A stretch of 64,000 nt of DNA from JACXTP01 sp963827905 (GCA_963827905.1 CAWHCB010000001.1:1-64000), one strand, 5' to 3'; counted from the stretch's first letter, positions 1 to 12,059 are shown. Notes: generated from the sequence alone by a model not told the origin. Numbers and translations: made by a program.

Positions 1-1
1 C

Positions 2-655
2 CGGAGGCAGAGGTCCAAGGAACCCTACCTCCCGTTCGACATCGGCGCCACATACAGGTCATTGACGGCCTCCTTCAAGGCCGAGAAGGGCGCGGACAAG
101 GCCCTGACCATCATCCTGGTGGTCAGCATCGTCCTGGCCGTCTCCGCCCTGATCTACGTGGTGGCGGTGCCCCGCCCCGGCGAGGCCTTCACCGAGTTCT
201 ACATCCTCGGACCGGACGGCACGGCTAGCGGTTATCCCAACAACCTCACGGTCGGGGAGGAGGGCGAGGTCATCGTGGGGATAGTGAACCACGAGCAGCG
301 GGACGTGAACTATACCGTGGAGGTATGGCTGGTCAACGCCACGCTCATCAACGAGACCCTTGACGTCAACCACATGTACTACGTCGACAGCTTCTTCGTT
401 CAGCTGGAGAGCGTGCCGGTCGACCTGGAGGGCAACTGGACCCCGCAATGGGAGCTCCCCTACCGGTTCTCCTTCAACCTCACCGGCCAGTACAAGCTGT
501 GGTTCCTGCTCTACCAGGACGGGGCGCCCGCATTGCCTACGCCCCCCGAGCACATGGAGGACTATGCCGGCACGACGGCGGAGGAGCGCATCGCCGAGGC
601 GGTCATGAACGAGGTGCAGAGCCTCAACCTCAACCTGCGCATCTCGGCGGTCTAA
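2..655 (+). CDS. DUF1616 membrane protein, C-terminal part (cut by window edge)
   Basis: The reading frame is open to the left edge, so the true start lies outside the window. A single membrane helix (IILVVSIVLAVSALIYVV) is followed by an extracellular domain with the phrases FTEFYILGPDG, YPNNLTVGEEG and VGIVNHEQ. These are typical of the C-terminal half of archaeal DUF1616 proteins, whose upstream half normally holds several more helices. The many N-x-S/T sites (NNLT, NYTV, NATL, NETL) fit an exported, glycosylated surface domain. The function of the family is not established; neighbourhood with glycosyltransferases in other archaea suggests a cell-envelope role. The gene ends in TAA and is followed by an AT-rich spacer. 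Confidence 0.8.
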   Translation, partial: RRQRSKEPYLPFDIGATYRSLTASFKAEKGADKALTIILVVSIVLAVSALIYVVAVPRPGEAFTEFYILGPDGTASGYPNNLTVGEEGEVIVGIVNHEQRDVNYTVEVWLVNATLINETLDVNHMYYVDSFFVQLESVPVDLEGNWTPQWELPYRFSFNLTGQYKLWFLLYQDGAPALPTPPEHMEDYAGTTAEERIAEAVMNEVQSLNLNLRISAV

Positions 656-822
656 TATTATTAACCTAATTCTTATAATATTTCGTTGGCAGAGGCGATT
701 TTAATATTATATACCATAGTATTATAAAATAAAAAAAGCACTTATCCAGCATCTAGCTCCGTTCCATCCTTCCCTCGAAATATTAATAAGCGAAGATGTG
801 CTTACACGGTGCAATCAGAGGG

Positions 823-1206
823 ATGCTCATGCCACTGCTAAAGAAGTCTGCTAGGAAAGGCAAGGATGAAGTGACACCGGTCGAGACGGACCAATATATC
901 GACCTTGGCGCTCTATATGTCCAGGATGAGGGCTCCATGTCCGGATGCAGCGTCAAGATCGCCGAGATCTACCGCTACGAGGACGTGGCCAAGGTGTCCC
1001 AGCCTGTTTACAACGGCGACATCGTGCTCATCGATTACACCAACATGGCGAACGACACCAACGACCTGAAGCGCGTCACCAACGAGCTGAAGAACGTGGC
1101 CCGCGACACCAACGGGGACGTGGCGGCCATCGGCAACAACCTCATCGTGGTCACGCCCAGCGGCATCCGCGTGGACCGGCACAAGATGAAGGGCGGATAC
1201 GAGTAA
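823..1206 (+). CDS. sepF: Cell division protein SepF (archaeal)
   Basis: This 127-residue protein has an N-terminal short amphipathic, Lys-rich stretch (MLMPLLKKSARKGK), then the SepF/DUF552 core with YIDLGALYV, KIAEIYRYED, GDIVLIDYTNMAND and the closing GNNLIVVTPSGIRVDR. In archaea SepF binds the membrane through the amphipathic helix and anchors FtsZ. The frame also runs upstream to a GTG-type start at 796, but ATG 823 (or 829) directly precedes the membrane-targeting motif and is preferred. The gene stands alone behind an AT-rich promoter region. Confidence 0.87.
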   Translation: MLMPLLKKSARKGKDEVTPVETDQYIDLGALYVQDEGSMSGCSVKIAEIYRYEDVAKVSQPVYNGDIVLIDYTNMANDTNDLKRVTNELKNVARDTNGDVAAIGNNLIVVTPSGIRVDRHKMKGGYE

Positions 1207-1363
1207 ACCCTTCGCTTCGTTCCTACTAATCCAGGCTCGCTGGCCGGGCCTGGTGACATTCATTTTAGCATCTTTGCCGTTCATCTTGACCATCGCGCAT
1301 CGGATCATCCAACACAACTTGTATTAAATGTGTTTTAAATAATAATAATTCCATTTTGTCATC

Positions 1364-2678
1364 GTGCCAGATTTCAAGGTCATCCACGACAGCGTGCACG
1401 GTTCCGTCAGGGTGGAGGGCGTCTTCGTGGACCTGATGCATCGGCCGGAGCTGCAGAGGCTGCACGGCGTGCACCAGCTCGGCCTGGCCTATCTGGTGTT
1501 CCCGGGGGCGCACCATACCCGCTGGGAGCATTCCCTCGGGCGCGTTCTGCGTCGCCGGCAAGATGGCGGACGCCCTGGGCCTCAGCGCGGACGAGAGATC
1601 GTTGGTGCTGTCCGCCGCCCTGTTGCACGACATCGGGCACTCCCCTTACTCGCACACCTTGGAGGAGGTGCTGGAGCACCGCACCGGTCTGGACCACACC
1701 GAGGTCGGCCGGGCCATGATCCATGGCGACCTGAAGGTGCTCAGCCCCGAGGAGGAGAGGGTGATCGGGACCATGCCGACCATCGGGGAGCGGTTGAGCG
1801 ACGAAGGCATCGACCCGCATCTGGTCTCGGACATCATCGTCTCCCCGGTGGAGAGCATACCCATCGGCCAGAGCACCCTGAGCCAGGACAACGGCCAGGG
1901 GCATTTCAACCAGCGACACTATCTCAGGCAGATCATCCACGGCCCGGTGGACGCGGACCAGATGGACTACCTCCTGCGGGACGCGCATTACACCGGGGTG
2001 GCCCATGGCGCCATCGACCTGGACCGGCTCATCGACACCATGACCTTGCATCACGGCGACGTCACCATCCGGAAGAACGGCCTGGTGGCGGTGGAGGGCC
2101 TGATGGTGGCCCGGTCGCTCATGTACACCTCGGTCTACTTCCACAAGACGGTGCGCATCGCCGAGATGATGCTCTGCAAGGCGGTGGAGCAGGCCAGCGA
2201 CCGCACCATCGAGACCATCCATCGGGACACGGACGCGTCGCTGTCGGAGAGGTTGGCGGCCGAGGGCGGCAAGGCGGCGCGCATCATGACCCAGCTCAAG
2301 TACCGCCAGCTCTACAAACGTTCCTTCTCGTTGTACATCAACGACCTGGAGGAGGAACAGCTGGAGGACCTGGCCAAGCTGACCGACTACGAAAGGCGCA
2401 AGGCGAAGGAGCGGGAGATCGCCGACCGGGCCGGGGTGGACCATGCCGACGTCATCGTGGACATGCCTTCGCGGGAGATGCTGCTCACCGAACCGAGGCC
2501 GGGCAAGACCGAGGTGCCGATACTGGACGAGGACCGGGTGCGACCGCTGTCCCGCTACTCGCCCTTGGCCAAGGCCATCCAGAGCCGGGGGGTGCACGAT
2601 TGGGCGGTGATGGTGTCCGCCCCCGAGCGCCACCGCGAACGGGTGCGCAAGGCCACGGAGCGCGTCCTGTTCCAGTAG
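1364..2678 (+). CDS. HD-superfamily phosphohydrolase (COG1078 type), one frameshift
   Basis: The first part (KVIHDSVHG, LMHRPELQRL, FPGAHHTRWEHSLG) and the second part (LLHDIGHSPYSHTLE, DADQMDYLLRDAHYTGV, AIDLDRLI) together form a full HD-domain phosphohydrolase of about 437 residues. The metal-binding His, His-Asp and Asp are all present. Relatives include dNTP triphosphohydrolases, but the substrate of this archaeal group is not known. The two halves lie in adjacent frames, and the break is an extra base near position 1541. GTG at 1364 is the likely start. The gene ends in TAG. Downstream sequence up to 2835 shows nothing recognisable. Confidence 0.85.
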
Positions 2679-2835
2679 ACCGTACCTCATCCCTATCGTC
2701 AAAAAGGCTCCAATGAGTGAGGCGATCATAGGCCCCCTCGGTAGAACTCGCGGTCGCCTCTCCCAATGCCATGACCTTTGGTGCCAAGGGCGCACGACCT
2801 CCAGTCCACATGAAGAAAGGACCTAGCAAAGTTTT

Positions 2836-5800
2836 ATGATGGTTCAGGCAGCTCTTTCACAAAACCTTGAGGGGTGTTTATCCGTGGGGAGGACTTTAGC
2901 GTCAATTGTCGTAATAGCGATAATGCTTGCATCGGTGCTTGTGGTTCCGTCCGCGAGCTCCGATTCGACCTTTGAGACCTATGTCGTCGCGACGATCGGT
3001 TCTCCGGACACGTTGGACCCGGCCGTCGATTACGACACGGCCGGACAGGAGGTCATCCAGAACGTCTACGAGACCTTGGTATGGTACGATGGGTCCCAGC
3101 ACCACCGAGCTGATACCGATGCTGGCCACGGAGGTGCCGAGCCATCGAGAACGGGGGGATAAGCCCCGATGGTCTGACCTACACCTTCCATCTTCGGAGC
3201 GAGGTCAAGTTCCACAACGGCGAGACCATGACCTCGGAGGATGTGGTCTACTCCATGAAGAGGGTCCTCATGATCAACGATACGAACAGCCCAGCCTGGA
3301 TGTTGGGTCAGACGCTGATACCCGACTACTACCGCTACGATGGCACCGACCCCTTCACCAGCTACATCCCGGAGGAGAACTGCTCCATGGCCATCTGGGC
3401 CCCGGACATCGACACGGTCCAGTTCAACCTGACCGCTCCCTATCCCGGCTTCCTTTCCATACTCGCCTACACGGTGTGCTCAGTGGTCTCCAAGAGCTTC
3501 GTGGAAGCGAACGGCGGGATAGTCCTGGGGGAGCAGAACGCCTGGATGAGGATCACTGCTGCGGCACCGGCCCTTATCTGGTTGGAATCCATGGAGCTCA
3601 ACAATTACGTCAACCTGAGGAGCACATAGTGAGTACTGGGATGGCCCGGCATCGATCGAGAGGGTGTCCATCAAGATGGTCAACGACGTACGGCACGCGG
3701 TTGATGATGCTCCAGAACGGGGATGCCGACAGCATCTACCTCCCTGCCTCGGAGGAGGCCCAGGTGTCCTCCGACCCGAACGTGAGGGTGGTGAAGGGAC
3801 AGCCTGACCTGGAGATCGCCATGCTCGGCCTCAACCAGCAGATCGATATGGCATACAACCCGGGGGCGGGCTCCGACACCATACCGGCCGATTTCTTCTC
3901 CTCCCGCGAGGTGCGCCTGGCCTTCGCCTATGCCTACGATGAGCAGAGGTTCATCGACGACTATCTAGCAGGCAACGGCCTGCCATTGAACGGCATCATA
4001 CCTCAGGGCATGGCATACCACGACCCGACCGCCCCCACCTACCAGAAGGACCTGGTCCTGGCCGCGTCATACCTGAACAGCGCCTCCACCGGTCAGGGCG
4101 ACACCTGGGGGGAGCGCGGCTTCAGGATCACCCTGGCCTGCAATCAGGGGAGTGTGTCACGGGAGTTGCAATGCACCATACTGAAGGAGAACCTGGAGTC
4201 ACTAAGCGACCTGGGCCTGGTCCAGGGCGAGATAAACGTCACGGTCCTGGCAATGGAATGGCCCAGTTATCTGGATGCGCAGAGAAATCTACGGCCTCCC
4301 CATCTTCTTCCTGGGCTGGGCACCGGACTACGCCGATCCGGACGATTATGTCAGCCCATTCATCGACCAGGACGGCACCTATCGCACAGAAGTGCGGGCT
4401 GGCCAACTCCACCCTCACCGACATCTGCCGGGCGGCGGCGCACGAGAGCGACCCGGTGCTTCGGGCCGCCTACTACGACGACATGACCGCCTCGGTCCAT
4501 GAGAACGCCTATTACATCTGGTCCGGGCAGTTCTGCAACTTCCATGTGGAACGCACCTGGACGTCGGGATACTACTTCAACCCGATGCTCGGCGGGCATA
4601 TACTTCAGCGCCTTGAGCTTCGACGCTGCCCGTGCCCGGACAGGTGACCGGTTGGAGGGCAAGGTGGAGTCGGGCAAGGTCGCGCTGTTCTGGGACAGGG
4701 CCATGGTGGCGGAGAGCTATGCGGTCTATCGCTCCGACTCACCCGGAGGGACCAAGGACCTGGTCGGCACGGTATCGGAACCAGTACTTCCTGGACGACA
4801 CGGTGGTGGACGGGACCATCTTACTACTACAATGTGACGCGCCATCAACTCCGAGGGGGTGGGTCCGAGCAGCGTCGAGGTGGCGCTCACTCCAGGGTCC
4901 GCGAGCCGACGTGCTGCCCCTGCACATCGACAGCGACGGTGAGCTTTTGGCGCTGAAATGGCTCTATGACTGGTCGGGTACGGGGGACATGAACGGTATC
5001 TTCGACCCGATAATGATCCAGGACCTGCAAGGGGACCGATCGACGGGACGGACTGCCATCTACATCGCCAACACCACCCTGGGGATCAACATCTGGAACT
5101 GCAGCTTCAACGGACGGGGGTCAAGGGTTGGACGCCAAGTTCGTCAACGTCATGATGGGCACGTTCAATCGATCCTCCGTCAGCATCGAAGACGGCGAGA
5201 ATTGCCACGGTGCGGCAACTGTAGCTTCGAGGCCGGTTCGGTCTTCGTGGAGAGTTCCACCGCTTGCACGGTCAACACCAACACCTTCCTCAACAGCACC
5301 AGTGCCCTGTTCTGCATCGATACGGCACGACTCCGATTTCTGGTACAACCAGATCGAGAGCGTGGCCAACGTCACCTTGGGAGATTATCTGACCGCATTC
5401 CTCGACTGCGACGACAACCGCATCATGGGCAACCAGATGAAGCGGGGGAAGGACCACCAATTGGGGCTTCGGCTCTCCCTCCTACGGCATGATGTTGCGG
5501 GGTGAGAGGAACGAGTTGGACTATAACGCCTTCCAAGGCTGCTCCTTGGTTCTGATGCCCGGTGACGGTGTGGACCTGGGCAGCAACGTCGTCATGGGCG
5601 AGAACTACGTCAATGGCGGTCAGCTGCGCTTCTACAGCAACTATGGGTTCGGGTCGGCCATCAGCGGGACCATGGGGCAGCTGATACTGGTGAACGTCCC
5701 GAGACGTCCGTCCTGCGCGGGGTGCAGATCTCCAACTGCAGCTTCGCGCGTGCAGGTGATCGATTGTGATGGCATCATCGTGGAGGACTGCTACCTGAAC

Positions 5801-8093
5801 GACAGCGTCGCCGGGCTGGCCCTTTACGGTTGCAGCTACGGTACCATCGACCGGGTGGAGGCCTCGGGTTGTCTGGCCGGGCTGCTCATGCAGAGCGACA
5901 CCGAGTTGGGTCACGGTGAACGGGTCGTCCTTCCACGACTGCCATTACGGTGTCTTCGCCGGCTCCACCGACATATGCACCTCATCTACAACAATGTCAG
6001 CGACAACGACATCGGTCTGGAGATGGCTAGCTGCGAAGGGTTCCTGGTCCACTTCAACCTGTTCGGCAACAACACCGGTCTAGGCATCAACCTGGGCCGG
6101 ACGCGGCAGGCAACACCGATCTACATGAACCGGTTCATCGGCAACAACGGTTCCAACGAGACCTATGACGCCGCGCAGGGCGCAGGCCTACGATGACGAG
6201 TACGATTCGGTCTAACCGAACCTGTGGTACGGTGGCTGGGGCGCAGACCACGGTCGGGAACCTATGGTCCGACTGGCTCAGGCCCGGACGCCGAACCTGG
6301 ATGGTTACGTCGACCAGCCCTATCCGCTGGCCGGGAGCTCCATCGACCCATACCCATTGGCCTATCTGCGTCGGCCCGCCCGGTCCGCCTCAATATCCTG
6401 GCCCAGATCCGGGGGAGAGCTCCATGGTCCTTAGCTGGAGCCCCCCGCTCAACCGGGACGCTGGTCGGGGTCGACGGCTATAACGTCTACCGTTGGAACG
6501 GCATCGGCGGGCTGGGAGCTGATCGCCACCGTCTGGGAGACGACATACGTCGACGCAGGACTGAGCGTCGGGGTGGAGTACACCTACCAGGTCTCCGCCT
6601 TCAATCCATACGGGGAAGGACCACGGAGCGAGAACGCCACCTCGACGGTCTTCACCGTCCCAGGCGCCCCCTCGGGCCTGCAGGGGCAACATGAGCGGAG
6701 GCATGGCCGACCTGAGCTGGGACGCGCCAGCTCGGACGGTGGTGCGCGCCATCGACTATTACGTGGTCTACCACAACGGAGTCGAGGCGCCAGACCGTCT
6801 ACTCCGACACCTATGCCGATGTCACCGGGCTCTCGCTGGGGGTCACTTACATCTTCACGGTGCAGGGCGCACAACGCGGCCGGCCTGAGCGATGAGAGCG
6901 AAGGTCTCACCCTGATCGAGCGCACCGCACCCGGCGCCCCGGTCCTTAAGGCGGAGTGGGGCGACGACCGGGTCGACCTGACCTGGTCCACGCCCTACAA
7001 CGGCGGATCGCCGGTCACTGGTTACATACTTTACAAGCAGTGGCCCGGGCTGAGCAACTGGACCGAGATCGGGAAGTTGAAGGTCAACAGCTACGCGGAC
7101 CTGACCGTCCTGAACGGCCAGACTTATGCGTACAAGGTCCGTGCCATCAACGCCGTGGGCGATGGCAAGATGTCGAACGTGGTGCGGGGCTCGCCCCTCA
7201 CCCTGCCTTCCGCCCCGGAGGTCTACATCCTCAACCCCGGCGACCACCGGCTCTACGCGGCCTGGGCGGCGCCGGACGATGACGGCGGGAGCGCGGTCAT
7301 CGATTACATCGTCTACCTGGACGGGGTGCAGTACGCCACCACCACCGGGCTGGACCTGAACATCACCGGGCTCACCAACGGCATCGCCTACTCCGTGACG
7401 GTCAAGGCGAGGACCGCCGCCGGCATCGGTCCGGTCAGCGGTCCGATGACGGCCACGCCGGTCGGGCTGCCCGGGGCGCCGAGCGACCTGGTGGCGACGG
7501 TCGAGCCGAACTCCATCACATTGAGCTGGCAGGCGGCGCTGGAGACCGGAGGCGCTGGACCGGTGCAATATCGGGTCTATGTCACCTACTCGGATGGCAG
7601 CCCCATGCTCCTGATCACCACCTCCAGCACGAGCTACCTCATGCCCATGGGCCTCGACGACGTTGACTTGACAAGGGTGTACAAGGTGCAATCCTTCAAC
7701 GCCCAGGGCATCGGCGGGAACGCCACGACGCAGGACGTGGAGCCATTGGTGCTGTACGTCTCTGGCATGGTGGTGGACGAGAACGGGGAGCGGAAACCAG
7801 GGGTGATCGGTGAGGTCGCAGGACGGTGGACAGACCATGACCGACACCGAAGGACTGTTCACTTTGCAAGTGGAGCCGGGATCGGTCACATTGACCTTCG
7901 AGAGCCCGGTTACGACAAGACGCTCCGCCAGGTGGAGGTGGGCGAGGAGCCGGTGGACATCGGGGTTGTGTCGATACCTCCGGCCCAGATGGACGAACCT
8001 GAGACCGGGTTCGACCCTCTTTGGATCGTCGCCATCCTTGGGGTGGTCGTGATAACGTTAGGTGCGGTACTATTCCTGCGGAGGAAGCGATGA
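2836..8093 (+). CDS. Giant secreted protein: solute-binding domain, FN3, beta-helix, 5 FN3, TM anchor (many frameshifts)
   Basis: Reading across frames gives one continuous product of about 1,750 residues. It opens with a signal peptide (IVVIAIMLASVLVVPSAS). Next is a family-5 (peptide/nickel type) solute-binding domain to about 4620 (GSPDTLDPAVDYDTAG, SEDVVYSMKRVL, REVRLAFAYAYD, FFLGWAPDYADPDDY). One fibronectin III domain follows at about 4630-4910, then a NosD-like right-handed beta-helix at about 4960-6360 (YIANTTLGINIWNCSF, YNNVSDNDIGLEMAS). Five fibronectin III domains lie at about 6370-7750, separated by PGAP/PSAP linkers. A carboxypeptidase-regulatory-like beta domain precedes a C-terminal helix (WIVAILGVVVITLGAVLFL) and an RRKR stop-transfer. 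No start or stop separates the modules. Roughly 20 or more frame changes fall between 3100 and 6900, whereas 6930-7800 is clean. It could instead be two genes (a solute-binding protein and an adhesin) or a decaying gene. No permease or ATPase genes are adjacent. Confidence 0.6.
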
Positions 8094-8162
8094 TGGATGG
8101 AGATCGGGGAGCTAACGGTCTGCGCAGAAAATATGATATCCCACTTGTGCTAACTACGCCCT

Positions 8163-9107
8163 GTGCTCTGGGAAGCCATCTGGTCCTACTGGTCGGTCTG
8201 TGCGATCATCTATGTCGGGGGACGGCTTCTCATATCCGGCGCCTCAAGCGCCGCCACAGAGCTGGGCCTCACCCCGCTGGTGGTCGGCGCCACCATCGTC
8301 GCCTTCGGCACCTCCGCCCCCGAGCTCTTCCTCGCGGTCTTCTCGGCATTGGAAGGTGAGGCTCAGGTTTCCATCGGGAACGTCATCGGGGCGAACATCA
8401 ACAACCTGACCTTGGTGCTGGGCGTGTTCGCCGTCATCCTTCCGATCGTATGCGGTTTCGACACGGTGAAGAGGGAGGCCTATGCCGCGCTCCTCGCCAT
8501 CGGTCTCATGGCCATCTTCGCCTCGGATGGAGAGCTGGAGCGATGGGAGGGGGTGGTGATGCTGGTCGCCTTCATCGGGTATCTGGTATATTTGCGGCGC
8601 TGTTTCCGCGGTTGCGCCTATGTGGAGGAGAAGGAGCGCGGAAGGTGGACCGGCGCGTGCTGCTCAAGGGTGTCGCATTCATCGTGATCAGCATCGGAGC
8701 CCTGGCACTGGGGGCGGAGCTGACCGTGAGCTCGGCCGTGGACCTGGCCACCCAACTGGGCGTCAGCACCCTGGTGATCGGCATCACCGTCGTATCGGTG
8801 GGCACTGTGCTCCCGGAGTTAACCGTGAGCATAATCGCCGCCCGGGAGAAGCAGCAGGACATCGCCATCGGCAACCTGCTCGGAACGCTTATTTTCAACA
8901 CCTTGGTGGTGGCGGGGACGGCGGCGGCGATATCCGGGTGTGGCCTTCGCCCTGTTCGACGTGTACTTTGGGCTGGCAATGATATTCGGCCTGCTGGTGG
9001 CGGTGTTGGCCGCGTTGCGCTACCGGGGAGCGATATCGAGGGTCGGGGGAGCGGCGCTGCTGGCCGTCTACGTCGTCTTCTCCCTGGTCATCGTGGTATT
9101 GGGCTGA
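8163..9107 (+). CDS. CaCA-family sodium/calcium exchanger-like protein, two frameshifts
   Basis: The protein has two homologous membrane halves, each with the alpha-repeat motif of the Ca2+:cation antiporter family: GATIVAFGTSAPEL with SIGNVIGANINN in the first half, and GITVVSVGTVLPEL with AIGNLLGTLIFNT in the second. The acidic Glu in PEL is the ion ligand of the family. About ten membrane helices are expected, and the reconstructed length near 314 residues is normal. Frame changes lie near 8640 and 8938. The GTG start at 8163 places the first helix correctly. The stop codon abuts the convergent rtcB stop, with zero spacing. Ion selectivity cannot be read from sequence. Confidence 0.85.
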
Positions 9108-10561
9108 TCAGCCCTTCATGACCCCGATCGGGGTGAGCTTGACCACCGGACGGGCCAGGCCCAGCACCGTGGACGACCTTGACGACCTCGTCCACGTCCT
9201 TGTACGCGCCGGGCGCCTCCTCGAGTATGCCGTCCCTGGTGGAGGCCTTGACATAGATGCCGCGGGACTCCAGGTCCTGACGGATGCCGTTGACGGTGTA
9301 CTTGCGGATGGCCGCCTCGCGGGACATGACCCTGCCCGCACCATGGCAGGCCGAGCCGAACGCCTCCTTCATGACCTGTTCCTGGCCCACCAGGACGTAG
9401 GAGCCAGCGCCCATGTCGCCGGGGATGATGACCGGCTGCCCTACGGCACGATACTGCTCCGGCACCTCCCGCCGGTCCTTGGGGAAGGCCCTGGTCGCGC
9501 CCTTGCGGTGCACATAGACCTTGCGGCGCTTGCCGTCGACGTCGTACTCCTCCACCTTGGCGATGTTGTGCGCCACGTCGTATACGTGGTGCATGTCCAT
9601 GTCCTCGGCCTTGCGGCGGAACACGGTCTCGAAGCCCTGCCTGACCCAGTGCATGATCATCTGCCGGTTCGCCCAGGCATAGTTGGCGCCGCACTGCATG
9701 GCGGCGAAATAGTCCTCGCCCTCCTTGGAGTGGGTGGGCGCGCAGGCCAACTGCCGGTCCGGCAGCAGCATGTTGTTGTTCTTCACCGCCCGCTCCATGA
9801 CCTGCAGGTAGTCGGTGGCGATCTGGTGCCCGCAGCCGCGCGAGCCGCAATGGATGGTCACGGTGACCTGGCCCTCGAACAGGCCGAAGGCCTTCGCCGC
9901 CTCCTGGTCGTACACCTTCTCCACCCGGTCCACCTCCAGGAAATGGTTGCCAGAGCCCAATGAGCCGACCTGGGGCACGCCGCGCTGCTTCGCCTTGGCG
10001 GAGACCTTGCTCGGGTCGGCCCCTTCCATGCGCCCGCCTTCCTCGGTGGTGCGCAGGTCCTCCTGCCATCCGTAACCGTTCCGGACCGCCCATTCCGCGC
10101 CGTCCCTCAGGATCTCATCGATCTGGCGAGCGGCCACGTCCACCACGCCCTCGGAGCCCACCCCCGCGGGGACGTTCTTGAAGATAACGTCCACGAGCTC
10201 CTTGATCCTCGGCCGGACGTCGGCCTCGGTCAGGTTGGTGCGGATCAGCCGCACGCCGCAGTTGATGTCGAAACCGATGCCGCCGGGAGAGATCACGCCC
10301 TCCTCGGCGTCCATGGCCGCCACGCCGCCGATCGGGAATCCGTAGCCCCAATGGATGTCCGGCATGGCCAAGGACTTCCCGACTATGCCCTGGAAGGCAG
10401 GCGACGTTGGCCGCCTGCTCGGGGGAGTTGTCCTGGCAGATCATCTCCATCATGTGCTGGTCCGCGTAGATGACGGCGCTGGTGCGCATACCGTCCTTGT
10501 AGCTCTGGGGGATCTCCCAGCGATAATCATCGACCTTGTGAATGGGGCCCTTCCAAACCAT
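9108..10561 (-). CDS. rtcB: RNA-splicing ligase RtcB, two frameshifts
   Basis: RtcB joins 2',3'-cyclic phosphate and 5'-OH RNA ends, for example tRNA halves after intron removal, using GTP and Mn2+. The reconstructed 484-residue protein has the normal intein-free archaeal length. Visible family motifs are MPDIHWGYGFPIGG, GGIGFDINCGVR (metal Cys), HCGSRGCGHQI, the GMP-accepting His region ACHGAGRVMSR, and the C-terminus PIGVMKG. Frame changes lie near 10390 (between the N-terminal CLPG and the next motif) and near 9165. ATG at 10561 (MVWKGPIHKVDDYRWEIP) is a standard RtcB start. The 125-bp spacer to the divergent DUF835 gene should carry both promoters. Confidence 0.92.
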
Positions 10562-10686
10562 TTTCGCACTTCCGTCCTATCATTAAATGCCGGTCGTAGA
10601 TAAACCTTTCAAGTCCAGACCAAGTTATCCTTTTTGATTCTCAGAGGCCAAGCGGTATAAGTGCCATCCTCCCTCCAAAGGGTCAG

Positions 10687-11939
10687 ATGTGGCTCAGCCT
10701 GAGTCCGTATTCGCTGCTCTCGCTTCTAGTGGGGGTCATGGCCCAGATCACTGGGCTTATACGTGTTGAGGCGCAGCCCTGACTCCCGCACCATCCGGAT
10801 GATATTCTTCATCGCCATCATCTTCACGATCGGGGCCGTGCTCGACTTCCTGCTGCTCATCGCCCCGAACGAGGACATGGCGCTGAGCTTCGGCCGGGCA
10901 TTGGTCTTCACCCTGGTCCTGGTCTTCGCTGCCTACATGTACCTGGCCATAATGATGTTGCCCCGTCGCTACCAGGAGGCGTTGGAGGCGCGCAAGGTAT
11001 TGATCTGGGGGTTCATCATCGCCTCCGCCCTCTTCTGCGCCTGGAACGTGGAGGAGGTGCACAAGGACAGCATCGGCTGGGCCATCTCCTTCGAGGGTGG
11101 CCTGGGCGTGACCATCGTCTATGGACTGGCCTATACGACTCATAGCGGTGTTCCTTCTGATGTACACCTGCCACCGGAGCAAGGAGCCCGACCTCTGGAG
11201 GCAGAACCTGCTGCTGTCCTTGGCCATGATGATGCCCTTCCTCTATGGCCTGGTGCTCGGCATCGTCGACCTTTATGTTCACAACGACTTCCCGCGGGTG
11301 CTCTCCCCCGCCTTCCTGGCCAGCATCGCCCTCACCGGCTATGCCTTGCTCCACTACAGGCTGTTCATGGTGGCGCCGCAGCGGGAGGACAACAGCCAGC
11401 TCCGGGCGCCCACCGCCCCGAGGACGCAGCTCCGCCCCGGGCAGGGGTACCTTTTCGAGGCCAAGCGCTCCGACAGAGCCTACGAGGTGTTTCTGGACGC
11501 ACTGCGCGAGGGCAGAGAGGGACTGGTGATATCCAGGGAGCATCCGGACATGGTAAGGCAGAAGTACTCCTTGGCCAAGACCCCGATCGTTTGGCTCTCC
11601 AGCCATCCTGGGAGCGAGAGGGTGGACCCCACCAACCTCTCCATACTGCAGCACACGGTCAACGAGTTCCTCAAGCGCAGCAAGGAGGCGGTCATCCTGT
11701 TGGACGGGGTGGAATATCTGATCCTCAACAACCGCATGGAGAAGGTGCTGCAGGTGATCCTGACCTTGAAGGACGAGGTGGCCATCAGCGAAGGCATCCT
11801 GCTGTTGCCGGTGGACCCAGAGACCTTCGAGACCCGGGCGCTGGCATTGCTGGAGCGCGACTTCGAGATAGTGGGCTGTCCGGCGGGCGAGGCGCCTTAC
11901 GCGCACAAGACCGTCAGCACGGCGTCGATCAAGGCATGA
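10687..11939 (+). CDS. Multi-TM sensor-like protein with C-terminal DUF835 domain, two frameshifts
   Basis: The N-terminal half has about six to seven hydrophobic helices (e.g. IFFIAIIFTIGAVLDFLLL, LVFTLVLVFAAYMYLAIM, LLSLAMMMPFLYGLVLG), like the membrane sensor unit of archaeal signal proteins. The C-terminal half is a DUF835 domain (YLFEAKRSDRAYEVF, GLVISREHPD, VIWLS-like strand, VILLDGVEYLI, ILLLPVDPETFE), a family frequent in Thermoplasmata and Thermococci. No kinase or HAMP module is present. The start was chosen at ATG 10687, because a frame change near 10755 joins MWLSLSPYSLLSLL to LRRSPDSRTIR and supplies the first helix. A second change lies near 11130. A role in membrane signal sensing is inferred. 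Confidence 0.75.
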
Positions 11940-11947
11940 GAATAAGG

Positions 11948-12023
11948 GGGCCGCGATCGCGATTTGAACGCGAGTCTAGGGATCCACAGTCCCACAGGAT
12001 GACCAAGCTACCCCATCGCGGCC
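11948..12023 (-). tRNA. tRNA-His (GUG)
   Basis: Reading the minus strand, a 7-bp acceptor stem (GGCCGCG / CGCGGCC) closes a cloverleaf. The D arm contains GGTAGCTTGGTCA-like sequence, the anticodon loop is CTGTGGA with anticodon GUG at 11985-11987, and the T arm is TCGCG-TTCAAAT-CGCGA. The discriminator base at 11948 is C73, the identity base of histidine tRNAs. The expected extra G at -1 is not encoded (the base there is C), so it would be added after transcription. CCA is not encoded. No intron is visible. It sits between the convergent DUF835 and asparagine synthetase genes. Confidence 0.93.
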
Positions 12024-12059
12024 GTGATGTTCTCGGCAACTCATTTCGATAGATAAAGG

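Noticed and set aside
1407..2795. 462-codon minus-strand frame opposite the HD phosphohydrolase
   Set aside because: Rich in His, Arg, Gly and Pro as expected for the antisense of a GC-rich gene, with no domain, while the plus strand encodes a clear HD protein.
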